From Leyella stercorea DSM 18206 (GTDB lineage Bacteria > Bacteroidota > Bacteroidia > Bacteroidales > Bacteroidaceae), in NCBI RefSeq assembly GCF_000235885.1, contig NZ_JH379375.1:1-64000 (forward strand): a DNA stretch of 64,000 nucleotides. Direction: 5' to 3'. The notes under the pieces were generated by a model. The model saw only the letters and a program-made list of their open reading frames with translations. It was not told the DNA's origin and did no database searches. Below, piece after piece: positions 50,995 through 58,470 of this stretch; position 1 is the stretch's first letter, and each line of letters opens with the position of its first letter. The position numbers and the translations under genes are program-made.

Positions 50995-52133
50995 ACGCTT
51001 CTATGATATGTGTTCTTTTCTTCTTTTTCCCTTTGTTTCTCTGCCTTGCCGGCTGCGATAAACTCGGCATAGTCGAAGGTATCTGGTTCGCCCTTGGCAA
51101 TCAGTTCTGCTGATTTCTTGTTGAGCAGCGCATCGTTCCAGTCCTTGTAGCAACCCAATGGATGATAGGCTTGCACATGCTCGTGACGGAAGCCCATCTC
51201 TGCTGCCACCTTCCTGAAGTTTGCAACAAACTGCCGCCCTGCATCGTCCTTGTCAAAACCCAAATAGTGCCGTGCGTTGGGAGTAACGGACAGAAGTCCT
51301 CGCATCTGTCCCTCGGTGGGTGTGCCGCCCGTAGATACATACACCATCTTTACAGGATTTATCTGATACTCTGCCATGGCATCGTAGGCACTCTCAAACC
51401 ATACAATTTCGCTTGCTTTATCCAACGGCTCGCCCGTGAGGTTGGCAATCCACAGTCCTTCACTGCTGTTGCTTCCTTCTGCCTTGCCCTTGTAACCGCC
51501 GCTACCGTCCATCTTCGGTCGTCCTCGTTCCTCAAAGCCCACAGTCTTGTCGGGTGTCTTGGGCAGTACAAGCGGAAAGGCAAGGTTGGCAAAGGTAAGT
51601 CCATCCGTCCGATGCTTAGTAGCCAGACAGAAATGCCGATGAAAAGCATACTGCGTATAGAGGTCGATGCCTCGGAACTTAAAATAGGGATAAAACCTTT
51701 TCTGCGTTTCCCTGTCCTGCGGATTGAACTTGTGGATGTCGTAGTCATTCAGGTTGAATGGCTTTCCGTCCTTTCTTGGTTCTGTAATCTTCGATGGTCT
51801 GTCCTCTATGGGTTGGTTGAGCAGTCGGTTGCAGACGAGGTTGACGAGTCGGTCAGGAGACATTCCCACCTTGTTCTCTGAAAACATTTCTGGATGCTCC
51901 TTGATGAACGAAATGACATTATACACCTTCTGCTGCGGTGGTTGGAAGCAACATTTCCCATTCTGCGTGACAATGAACTTATCACCACGCACCCGTCTGC
52001 CCTCACTGTCAGTACGCACATACGACGGATAACGCAAGCCATCTCTCTTGTTCAGATGATACCCTGCGTCCACCAGTACTTCCTGTATGCTCAACCTGTC
52101 CAGAAAGTCATCGTATGTCAGTTCACTACTCAT
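50991..52133 (-). CDS. Toprim/CHC2-like primase-related protein
   Basis: A 380-residue protein. The N-terminal region (LSIQEVLVDAGYHLNKRDGL, FIVTQNGKCCFQPPQQKVYN) resembles the DUF3991-type head of mobile-element primases. The Toprim domain follows at about residues 235-340: EIVWFESAYDAMAEYQ supplies the catalytic Glu and YLGFDKDDAGRQFV the DxD. It may prime the transferred strand in the recipient. No helicase or RNA-polymerase basic domain is present, so it is a short form. Confidence 0.7.
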   Translation of the reverse strand: MSSELTYDDFLDRLSIQEVLVDAGYHLNKRDGLRYPSYVRTDSEGRRVRGDKFIVTQNGKCCFQPPQQKVYNVISFIKEHPEMFSENKVGMSPDRLVNLVCNRLLNQPIEDRPSKITEPRKDGKPFNLNDYDIHKFNPQDRETQKRFYPYFKFRGIDLYTQYAFHRHFCLATKHRTDGLTFANLAFPLVLPKTPDKTVGFEERGRPKMDGSGGYKGKAEGSNSSEGLWIANLTGEPLDKASEIVWFESAYDAMAEYQINPVKMVYVSTGGTPTEGQMRGLLSVTPNARHYLGFDKDDAGRQFVANFRKVAAEMGFRHEHVQAYHPLGCYKDWNDALLNKKSAELIAKGEPDTFDYAEFIAAGKAEKQREKEEKNTYHRSV

Positions 52134-52163
52134 TATAAATTATAAATTGTAAATTATACATTG

Positions 52164-53759
52164 TTAATATCCTCTCCTTATCTCCGTGGCAACATGATTT
52201 GCTTCTGCCTCAAAGTACCTTGCCGCAATCTCCTGTGGCGAATCCACTCCCGGTTTGAAGTAAGGACGTGGACCGCCATGATGCTCTGCATAGAACTCCG
52301 GGGCTGGATGGTGATGATGGTGGCTTATGTCATGCGCCACCTCTGCTGTAACGACTGCTCCTGCCGTCAGAGCCGCCAATATCTTCGTGCCCAGTCCGGC
52401 GTTGGTTTCGGGGCGTGTCTTCATATCCACTTCACTGAAAACCTTGGAGAAGAGTTTCATGCGATGGTAGTCATCCACCGCCAAGAACTTGTCGTAGTCC
52501 TTCTGCTTGATTTCGTGCGTGATGGCTTCTCCATTGATAATGGCGGTCATGCGATACTTATCTTCGCCTTTCTTATCTCCCTCCATCGGAGGCACTTTCT
52601 CCACCATGATGTCACCGACTTTCACTTCACGCCCATGCGCTCCCTCACGATACCAACCCTTGTTCTCATTAATCAAGGCAAGGTCTTCACCTCTCACCAT
52701 GGCATCGCCTTGCAACACGTCACGTCTGACAGTCTCGTCCTCTTCCAACGGAAGCAACCGTTCCTCGTCTTGTTGCTGACGCTGCTGCAACTCCTGTTCA
52801 AGTTCGGGATGCAGATGCAGGTCGATGCGCTCCTTGCTATTCAGTGTGTCCATCAGGATTTTGTCAGCAAAGTCGTCCTTGATGATGCCATTCAGCAGTT
52901 CCAAGCGTTGAACGACGGGCACTTCCTTGATGGAGTTGGAGGTGAGTTTCTTCAGTTCCTCATCTGTCAGGTCATACACCATGTCGGCATTGACGCTGTT
53001 CGACTGAATGGTCAGCGTCTTCGCATTCTCATCAATGATGATGCCATGCGATGCCAGACACTCCTGCCACTTCTCATTGGTGAAATAGACAGGCGAGGTA
53101 ATCAGTTCCTTATAAGGCTTGGCTGGCTCCGTGCTTCTCGTGCGGCTGATGGAAGGCATTATGATTCCCTCCAAATCTTTCAGCACATCCTGTTGCTGAG
53201 GGCTATAACTCTGTTGCTGTCCCTTATAATAGAACCCATAACCGCCGCTCTGCAATTCGCCAGGCTTCATTCTGCCGTCCCAACGTTCAGGCACAATCGG
53301 GGCTTCGGGGAAGAACAATCGTCCTCCAACTCTGCGAAGATGGAATCCCTCCTGACTGCGTGGTGTCCAACCTAAAAAGGGTGGTGGCATATCGATGCGC
53401 CCCATCCGTCCATACTCGCCGATACCAACACGATAGCCGTGCAGCCCCATAGCTACACGACCGTTGGCATTGCGTGCATGAACGAAGTTCTTGGGCATAT
53501 AGAAGTCGTTGCCCACAATGCCCGTAAAGGTATTGTAGGCTAACTTGTTGGCATGATTCGTACCCCAGTCGGTCAGAGCCAACATCTGCTTCTCGGTGAT
53601 GTTATAGGTAAGCAGCGGACTGTCATGCCCTTGCACCACAAGCTGATAGCCGCTGCCATTACTCACCACATGAGCCTGCATACCATTGCGCATGAGCAAG
53701 TCACGCATCTCTGGTTGCAGGTCCATCTGTTGGGGATTCGTATTCTTTCTTATCGCCAT
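52164..53759 (-). CDS. Hypothetical protein, DUF3945-like transfer-region type
   Basis: A 531-residue protein. Its N-terminal part has YNITEKQMLALTDWGTNHAN and FYMPKNFVHARNANGRVAMG, patterns seen in large proteins of Bacteroidales mobile elements; near residue 400 is a segment (GEAITHEIKQKDYDKFLAVD) followed by HRMKLFSKVF. The C-terminal part has a His-rich stretch (HDISHHHHHPAPEFYAEHHG, about residues 485-504), possibly metal binding. No catalytic motif seen. Function unknown. Confidence 0.5.
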   Translation of the reverse strand: MAIRKNTNPQQMDLQPEMRDLLMRNGMQAHVVSNGSGYQLVVQGHDSPLLTYNITEKQMLALTDWGTNHANKLAYNTFTGIVGNDFYMPKNFVHARNANGRVAMGLHGYRVGIGEYGRMGRIDMPPPFLGWTPRSQEGFHLRRVGGRLFFPEAPIVPERWDGRMKPGELQSGGYGFYYKGQQQSYSPQQQDVLKDLEGIIMPSISRTRSTEPAKPYKELITSPVYFTNEKWQECLASHGIIIDENAKTLTIQSNSVNADMVYDLTDEELKKLTSNSIKEVPVVQRLELLNGIIKDDFADKILMDTLNSKERIDLHLHPELEQELQQRQQQDEERLLPLEEDETVRRDVLQGDAMVRGEDLALINENKGWYREGAHGREVKVGDIMVEKVPPMEGDKKGEDKYRMTAIINGEAITHEIKQKDYDKFLAVDDYHRMKLFSKVFSEVDMKTRPETNAGLGTKILAALTAGAVVTAEVAHDISHHHHHPAPEFYAEHHGGPRPYFKPGVDSPQEIAARYFEAEANHVATEIRRGY

Positions 53760-53796
53760 ACTTATTCTTCACTCTTCATTCTTCACTCTTCATTTA

Positions 53797-54021
53797 TCAT
53801 GCTTCACCGTTCTCTATTGCCTTCTCCAGTTCCTCATCTTTGTGATGGACAAACTGCTCCGCACTCTCTTCACAAATGCAGAGTCCGTTGTTCAGACAAT
53901 AGCTCTCATATTCTTCCTGCCATTCAGCAGAATGATGGTTGACATACTCCAACCAACCGTACTCGCCGCTCTGTATCTTCTCGACGAGCACATCCTCTGG
54001 ATAATATTTATTTGATGCCAT
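53797..54021 (-). CDS. Small hypothetical protein
   Basis: A 74-residue acidic protein (MASNKYYPEDVLVEKIQSGE, ending EELEKAIENGEA). It resembles small acidic proteins next to transfer genes. Located 37 bp upstream of the 531-residue protein gene. Confidence 0.5.
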   Translation of the reverse strand: MASNKYYPEDVLVEKIQSGEYGWLEYVNHHSAEWQEEYESYCLNNGLCICEESAEQFVHHKDEELEKAIENGEA

Positions 54022-54044
54022 ATACTTATTATATTATGTGTAGA

Positions 54045-54806
54045 TTATTTGTGCATGGAAAAAGAGGCGCGGTTGCGCTCTCCATTCTTCTTCTGCTCAT
54101 TCCAAAGTTCTTCCGTGTATTCCTCTTCAGGCACATAGTCAAGATTACCGTCATCGCCCATTACCCAACAGCCATAGCACCCGAAGGTGTATTTGTCCCA
54201 CTCTCGCTTGGTGTTCTCCTTCCACTTCTGACTGTCGCCTTGATTAATCCTTATGCCGGTCTTATCGTTCAGGTCAATACCCACCGTCACCTGTTCGTCC
54301 TCCATGATGAGCGTGAGCGGCTCACCCTTCTGCATCACGGTCAGTTCTGCCGAACTCAGTTTCAGTTCATCCTTCAGCACCTCCAAGTTGCGCCCGATGA
54401 CAGGCGTAGGTACCGACATCACCTGATTGGTCTCCGTGTCAATCTGCACGAAAGCCTTGCTGCTCCTGCCATCAGCATCCTTAACATCGGCAAGGATAGC
54501 CTTTCCAGCCAGCAAGTCCTCCTGCTGTTCCTGAGTAAAAGCCTCCAATGGTGATTTCTCCAACTGCGGATAGAAGACCACATCCACCTTGCCGTCCTCC
54601 ATACGGACCAACGCAAATCGGGTGCGGCTCTTCAATGTCTCGCCCTCATCATTATTCACCTGAATGGGCAGCAACGGTGAACGTCGTCCCTGACCAATAT
54701 CTTCCAACGCCCACATGGGCAGGTCTTCAATCTTCTCTTGTGTGAGACCAAAACGAGCCAGTGTCTGATAAGGCACCTCGCTCTCTTCAAATCGTACTTG
54801 CTTCAT
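54045..54806 (-). CDS. DUF4099-like protein, first gene of the transfer operon
   Basis: A 253-residue protein. The beginning, VPYQTLARFGLTQEKIEDL and MWALEDIGQGRRSPLLPIQV, matches DUF4099 domains of Bacteroidales conjugation regions, with a second segment (FTQEQQEDLLAGKAILADV) of the DUF3945 type. Acidic, soluble. Role unknown. It is the promoter-proximal gene of the minus-strand operon that runs to 38.5 kb. Confidence 0.6.
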   Translation of the reverse strand: MKQVRFEESEVPYQTLARFGLTQEKIEDLPMWALEDIGQGRRSPLLPIQVNNDEGETLKSRTRFALVRMEDGKVDVVFYPQLEKSPLEAFTQEQQEDLLAGKAILADVKDADGRSSKAFVQIDTETNQVMSVPTPVIGRNLEVLKDELKLSSAELTVMQKGEPLTLIMEDEQVTVGIDLNDKTGIRINQGDSQKWKENTKREWDKYTFGCYGCWVMGDDGNLDYVPEEEYTEELWNEQKKNGERNRASFSMHK

Positions 54807-54820
54807 ACTTTAACTTTGAA

Positions 54821-54846
54821 TTTGAAATTAAACTCATGCAAAGTTA
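54821..54846 (-). promoter_or_regulatory. Promoter and possible operator of the transfer operon
   Basis: The minus strand has TAACTTTGC (54838-54846). Directly downstream of it lies the complement of TTTGAAATTAAACTC (54821-54835), related to TTTCAAAATCAGACTC that follows the other transfer promoter at 29.28 kb. Confidence 0.5.
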
Positions 54847-54915
54847 TATACCTATTCAGAGACAAGCAGAATTGCATAAGATAATGCGTGTTATTTTTGA
54901 CGATTATTATTATTT

Positions 54916-54945
54916 GAGTTTGATTTCTGCTCAAAAATCAAACTC
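54916..54945. promoter_or_regulatory. Palindrome between divergent genes
   Basis: GAGTTTGATTT (54916-54926) and AAATCAAACTC (54935-54945) form an 11-bp perfect inverted repeat with 8-bp spacer. The half-site AAAATCAAACTC occurs again at 29396-29407. Probably an operator for a transfer regulator. Confidence 0.5.
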
Positions 54946-55014
54946 GATTGCTATATTATGTTACAATCTTCTTGTCTTCCCTTTGTTCTTTATGCCAGTC
55001 AAAGAATTGCTTGT

Positions 55015-55022
55015 TACTTTTG
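55015..55022 (+). promoter_or_regulatory. Promoter of the secreted M23 gene
   Basis: TACTTTTG fits TAnnTTTG, and the ATG follows after only 4 bases. Transcription would start at or within a few bases of the start codon, suggesting a nearly leaderless mRNA. There is no ribosome-binding site. Confidence 0.4.
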
Positions 55023-55026
55023 CACC

Positions 55027-55656
55027 ATGAAACGATTTCTACTCATCACAATAGCAGCAATATTCTGTTCATCAGCAACAGTATGCGCTCAGTTCAATAC
55101 CGTCACACAGACTAAGGTACACCGCAAGGCTGTGCCAAAAACGACGCAGTCCGCAACATCCGAACAACTGCCTCCGTGCTCGCCGCATCAGCGGCGAGAC
55201 TCTCTTGCCTTTGCCCCATTACAAACCCAAACGGAGCAGACCGACCGCCACACGGCACTTGTCAGTCCACTCCGTCATATCTCTGTCACCAGCCCTTTCG
55301 GCTACCGCAGAGACCCATTTACAAAAAGAAAAGCCCTACACAACGGGCTTGATTTGAAGGCAAATTACGAACCCACATACGCCATGATGCACGGCGAGGT
55401 CATCAAGGTAGGCAAGGACAAACGTTCAGGCCTCTATGTCACCCTCCGTCACGGCGACTTCACCGTCAGCTATTGCCACCTCTCCCAAACTCTCGTCACC
55501 AAAGGCACCCACGTCCGTCCCGGCATCATCATCGCGCTGACAGGCAACAGTGGTCGCAGTACTGGTCCCCACCTGCACCTCACACTCAAAGACACAAAAA
55601 AAGGACGAGCCATCGACCCGTCCATTCTTCTCAATCTTATCAAGCATCCACTCTAA
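55027..55656 (+). CDS. Secreted M23 family metallopeptidase
   Basis: A 209-residue protein with signal peptide (MKRFLLITIAAIFCSSATVC, then AQ). The M23 domain starts near residue 95: ISVTSPFGYRRDPFTKRKAL, HNGLDLKAN and SGRSTGPHLHLTL contain the zinc ligands and catalytic His. It cleaves peptide cross-links of peptidoglycan in the periplasm. Divergent from the transfer operon, and thus likely to help transfer. A relic of the 3' end of a similar gene lies at 57.66 kb. Confidence 0.8.
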   Translation: MKRFLLITIAAIFCSSATVCAQFNTVTQTKVHRKAVPKTTQSATSEQLPPCSPHQRRDSLAFAPLQTQTEQTDRHTALVSPLRHISVTSPFGYRRDPFTKRKALHNGLDLKANYEPTYAMMHGEVIKVGKDKRSGLYVTLRHGDFTVSYCHLSQTLVTKGTHVRPGIIIALTGNSGRSTGPHLHLTLKDTKKGRAIDPSILLNLIKHPL

Positions 55657-55818
55657 TAGAACGCCTTGTCTTTTGTCGTTCACATCACCCCTTCCGCATT
55701 GCAATAATGTCTTAAATATCTAATCCTCAACAATTTCTATTCTTGAAAAACAAGTGTTTTATTCACGAATATAATATGATTTCGTGAAAGATGTCATAAG
55801 ATGATACTAATATCTATG
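55657..55818. other. Intergenic stretch after the M23 gene
   Basis: AT-rich, no gene. Contains TTTATTCACGAATATAATATGATTTCGTGAAAG, an imperfect inverted repeat around CACGAA/TTCGTG that may act as terminator between the convergent M23 and PIN-domain genes. Confidence 0.3.
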
Positions 55819-56376
55819 CTATTTGTCAATAAAGAACCCGTTTCTATGCAGATATTCTGAAACGGTTAGTGTTCCAATCCCTATCTGCTCACACAACAAA
55901 GGAAGTTTCTTGAACAACTTACCGTCATTCTGCTGCCTTGTTTCCTCCGTCATTACTTGCATCTCTTCCAGATGGATAGCGTCCGAGTGTCGTACATTCA
56001 GTGCATAAATGATAATCTTAGCATCACCTGTTTTAAGGTATTCTTCCTTTTGCTCTATGTATTCTTCTTCAGTCAGTTCCTGCTTCTTCAGTCTTACACA
56101 GAAATTGTTGTCTATCATGTTGCTGAATCTCTCTGGGGCACATGGAAATAGATCCTTTGTCGGAATGACCAATTTCTTGTCTTTGAGGAAAGGCATCTTT
56201 TCAACTGCAATTCCTTTGGAGGTGCGTTTTGATTCATCCAGAATCACATCAAGTAGCATCAAATCCTTGCGGGAGAACGCCTCTTCCAGGAATGAGTACA
56301 ACTGTCCGTCCTTATCCAAGGGAAGATAATTCTTGGCAATCATCACCAATGAGCATGTATCAACAACTATCGCCAT
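55819..56376 (-). CDS. PIN-domain toxin-like protein (DUF4411 type)
   Basis: A 185-residue protein with a PIN-like fold: VVDTCSLVMIAKNYLP at the start gives the first Asp, ILDESKRTSKG the Glu, and GDAKIIIYALNVRHSDAI the later acidic residues. PIN proteins are Mg-dependent RNases; DUF4411 members pair with an HTH-ImmA/IrrE gene. It overlaps that gene by 10 bp, the usual toxin-antitoxin arrangement. Likely a stability cassette of the element. Confidence 0.7.
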   Translation of the reverse strand: MAIVVDTCSLVMIAKNYLPLDKDGQLYSFLEEAFSRKDLMLLDVILDESKRTSKGIAVEKMPFLKDKKLVIPTKDLFPCAPERFSNMIDNNFCVRLKKQELTEEEYIEQKEEYLKTGDAKIIIYALNVRHSDAIHLEEMQVMTEETRQQNDGKLFKKLPLLCEQIGIGTLTVSEYLHRNGFFIDK

Positions 56377-57509
56377 AACTCCCTCTCAAAATTTGCTGGT
56401 TTGACATTGAGTCTCGAACAGAAAGTGGTCTCGTTGACCACTCCATTGAAATAGGCATATTGCATGGTTTTCAAGAATAGCGGAGAAATGATGGGCTTTG
56501 GTGTTCGCCCGCCTCTCTTCTCAGAGTTTTTCAACTTTTCCTGTTCCTCTCTTCTTCTGTATTCCTCTGCCAATTCACTCTTGACATTGCTGTAGCTCGA
56601 ATAGCTGATTTTCCTGTCGATATACATCCTTGTATATAAGGCAAGACGGCTAATGTGCGTCCGTGCACTGATAGCCTTGAAGAGGTCAATGCAGTAGTCG
56701 TTACGGGAATCTACACATGCTATGTTAGCAAGTGTTTCTGCTTCTTGTCCCATAATGAACTGATATGCAAAATCATTGCACCATCTTTCGACATCACTGT
56801 ATGAAGTCTGTGCCGAGATGTCCATCATGTCCACCGACTCCACTTCTTCAATCCCCAATAGACAATGCCCCAATTCATGCGCCAGAGTGAATATTTCTCG
56901 CTTGTAATGCTTATGATGCTTAAGCACTATCACATTGGGCTTAAGGTAAAAACCGTCAATGTTGGTTTTCTCTTTCTTGTTCCATGTCTCTATGTATTCA
57001 AAGACAAAAATGCCATGATCGGCGATTTTTTCTATCATCTTCACAAGAAACTGCCTATGATTGACAGTTTCCCCGGGATAAAAAAAATCTCTTGCACGTA
57101 CGGCTACTGTCTTAGGGTCATCTTGTAGGGTGTAGTGTTCTATGTCAAACTTCACATCCAGTTGCGACAGTTTGTTGTATGCATCCAAAGCGTTTTTCAG
57201 ACTCTCGAATCGGTTTACAGTACGGATCGACTCCAAGTTCAGCTCTGTTCCGAATGAGGTCTTGCGGAAGAAGATACTGCTGCTTGCATTGGTTGACAAC
57301 TTAGAATAGTCTTGAAAGAAACTGACTTCTTTGTCGAATATCTCACCTATACGCTTCAACACCCCCAAATCAATAGAATCTCCACTGATGTCTGCGGCTC
57401 CTGTTATCCGTTTCCTGCCTTTGTTCAGAAGAGACAACAAGTCATCCACCGACATCTTGTATAATGCCAGCAGGTATTCTAAACGTTTCTTGTTAATCTC
57501 TACTTTCAT
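56367..57509 (-). CDS. ImmA/IrrE-family metallopeptidase with HTH-like N-terminus
   Basis: A 380-residue protein. Residues 1-70 are helical and resemble an Xre-type head (RLEYLLALYKMSVDDLLSLL, LGVLKRIGEIFDKEVSFFQD). The peptidase part has IFTLAHELGHCLLG (HExxH type, HELGH) near residue 215 and a further Glu/Asp-containing helix (ERWCNDFAYQFIMG). In the PIN-containing pairs it is taken as antitoxin or regulator. I start at 57509 (MKVEINKK); the frame is open to 57572. Confidence 0.75.
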   Translation of the reverse strand: MKVEINKKRLEYLLALYKMSVDDLLSLLNKGRKRITGAADISGDSIDLGVLKRIGEIFDKEVSFFQDYSKLSTNASSSIFFRKTSFGTELNLESIRTVNRFESLKNALDAYNKLSQLDVKFDIEHYTLQDDPKTVAVRARDFFYPGETVNHRQFLVKMIEKIADHGIFVFEYIETWNKKEKTNIDGFYLKPNVIVLKHHKHYKREIFTLAHELGHCLLGIEEVESVDMMDISAQTSYSDVERWCNDFAYQFIMGQEAETLANIACVDSRNDYCIDLFKAISARTHISRLALYTRMYIDRKISYSSYSNVKSELAEEYRRREEQEKLKNSEKRGGRTPKPIISPLFLKTMQYAYFNGVVNETTFCSRLNVKPANFERELWR

Positions 57510-57639
57510 ATCAGCCTCGATTGAACTATTGTTGTTTTGATGCAAATGCTTAGGCACAATTTTGCGTTGCAAAATTACACATTTTCACTTAAATGGGCGA
57601 ATTTTCATGCTGAATATCACTGGAATTTATGTTTATTTT

Positions 57640-57712
57640 GCTAAATCGCTACATTTCGCCACCAAAAAGACACAAAAATAGGACGAATCATCGACCCGTC
57701 CTTTTGTTTTTA
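57640..57712 (+). pseudogene. 3' remnant of an M23 peptidase gene
   Basis: AAAGACACAAAAATAGGACG and what follows repeats the end of the M23 gene at 55587-55623 with about three changes in 36 bp; its translation KDTKIGRIIDPS matches KDTKKGRAIDPS there. So the PIN/ImmA-IrrE cassette is bracketed by two copies of this 3' end. Confidence 0.55.
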
Positions 57713-57743
57713 GCCTTTTTCGTTCTAACCACAGCCTGCAATG

Positions 57744-57932
57744 TTATTCATCAACTGGTTCATCACTCGCATGTCTCATTTCGTAAACTGTCCATAAGGC
57801 TAACACACATTCAATGGCTATCACGGTAATGGCCGCAGTCATGCCCCACCAGTGGGCAATAAGCATAAAGATGCCAGCCTCAATGCACAACGCAAAGAGG
57901 ATGGTAACAATAAGTGATAATATTCTATTCAT
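57744..57932 (-). CDS. Small two-helix membrane protein, paralogue of 41140 gene
   Basis: A 62-residue protein (LIVTILFALCIEAGIFMLIA, ECVLALWTVYEMRHASDEP). Same length and layout as the protein at 41140-41322, with a shared W-x-VYE-x-x-HA motif. Its ATG overlaps the glmS stop (ATGA), so translation is coupled to glmS. Function unknown. Confidence 0.5.
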   Translation of the reverse strand: MNRILSLIVTILFALCIEAGIFMLIAHWWGMTAAITVIAIECVLALWTVYEMRHASDEPVDE

Positions 57933-58470
57933 TCTACGGTAACTGATTTAGCAAGGTTTCTTGGCTGGTCAACATTCCTATCCTTGTTGATGGCGATGTA
58001 ATAGGCCAGCAACTGCAATGGGACGGAAACAACGAGAGGTGTAAGGCATTCGGGTACGTCGGGCACTTCAAGGCAATGGTCGGCGATGTCCTTCATTGCG
58101 TCATTGCCCTTGGTAATGATGGCGACAACCGTACCGCCACGCGCCTTCACCTGCCTTACATTACTGATTATCTTGTCATACAGCGAGTCCGTTGGAGCAA
58201 TGACCACCGTGGGCATCTCGCTATCTACAAGTGCAATCGGTCCATGCTTCATTTCCGCAGCAGGATAACCCTCCGCATGGATATAGGATATTTCTTTCAG
58301 CTTCAACGCACCTTCAAGGGCGGTGGGGTAGTTGTACCCACGACCGAGATAAAGGAAGTTGCGGGCATAGGTGTATATCTTCGACAAGTTCTTGATTTTG
58401 TCAGCAAGTCCCAACACATCTTTTATATACCTTAATTCCGCAACACTATTATAAATATAACTTTTTAAGT
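57929..58470 (-). pseudogene. glmS: glmS 3' fragment cut by an insertion sequence
   Basis: The frame encodes the last 165-180 residues of glucosamine-fructose-6-phosphate aminotransferase, i.e. the second SIS sugar-isomerase domain: YLGRGYNYPTALEGALKLKE, SYIHAEGYPAAEMKHGPIAL and the terminal DQPRNLAKSVTVE. The glutaminase half and first SIS domain are missing and do not reappear on the other side of the IS, so more than a simple insertion took place. A nonfunctional remnant. Confidence 0.85.
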
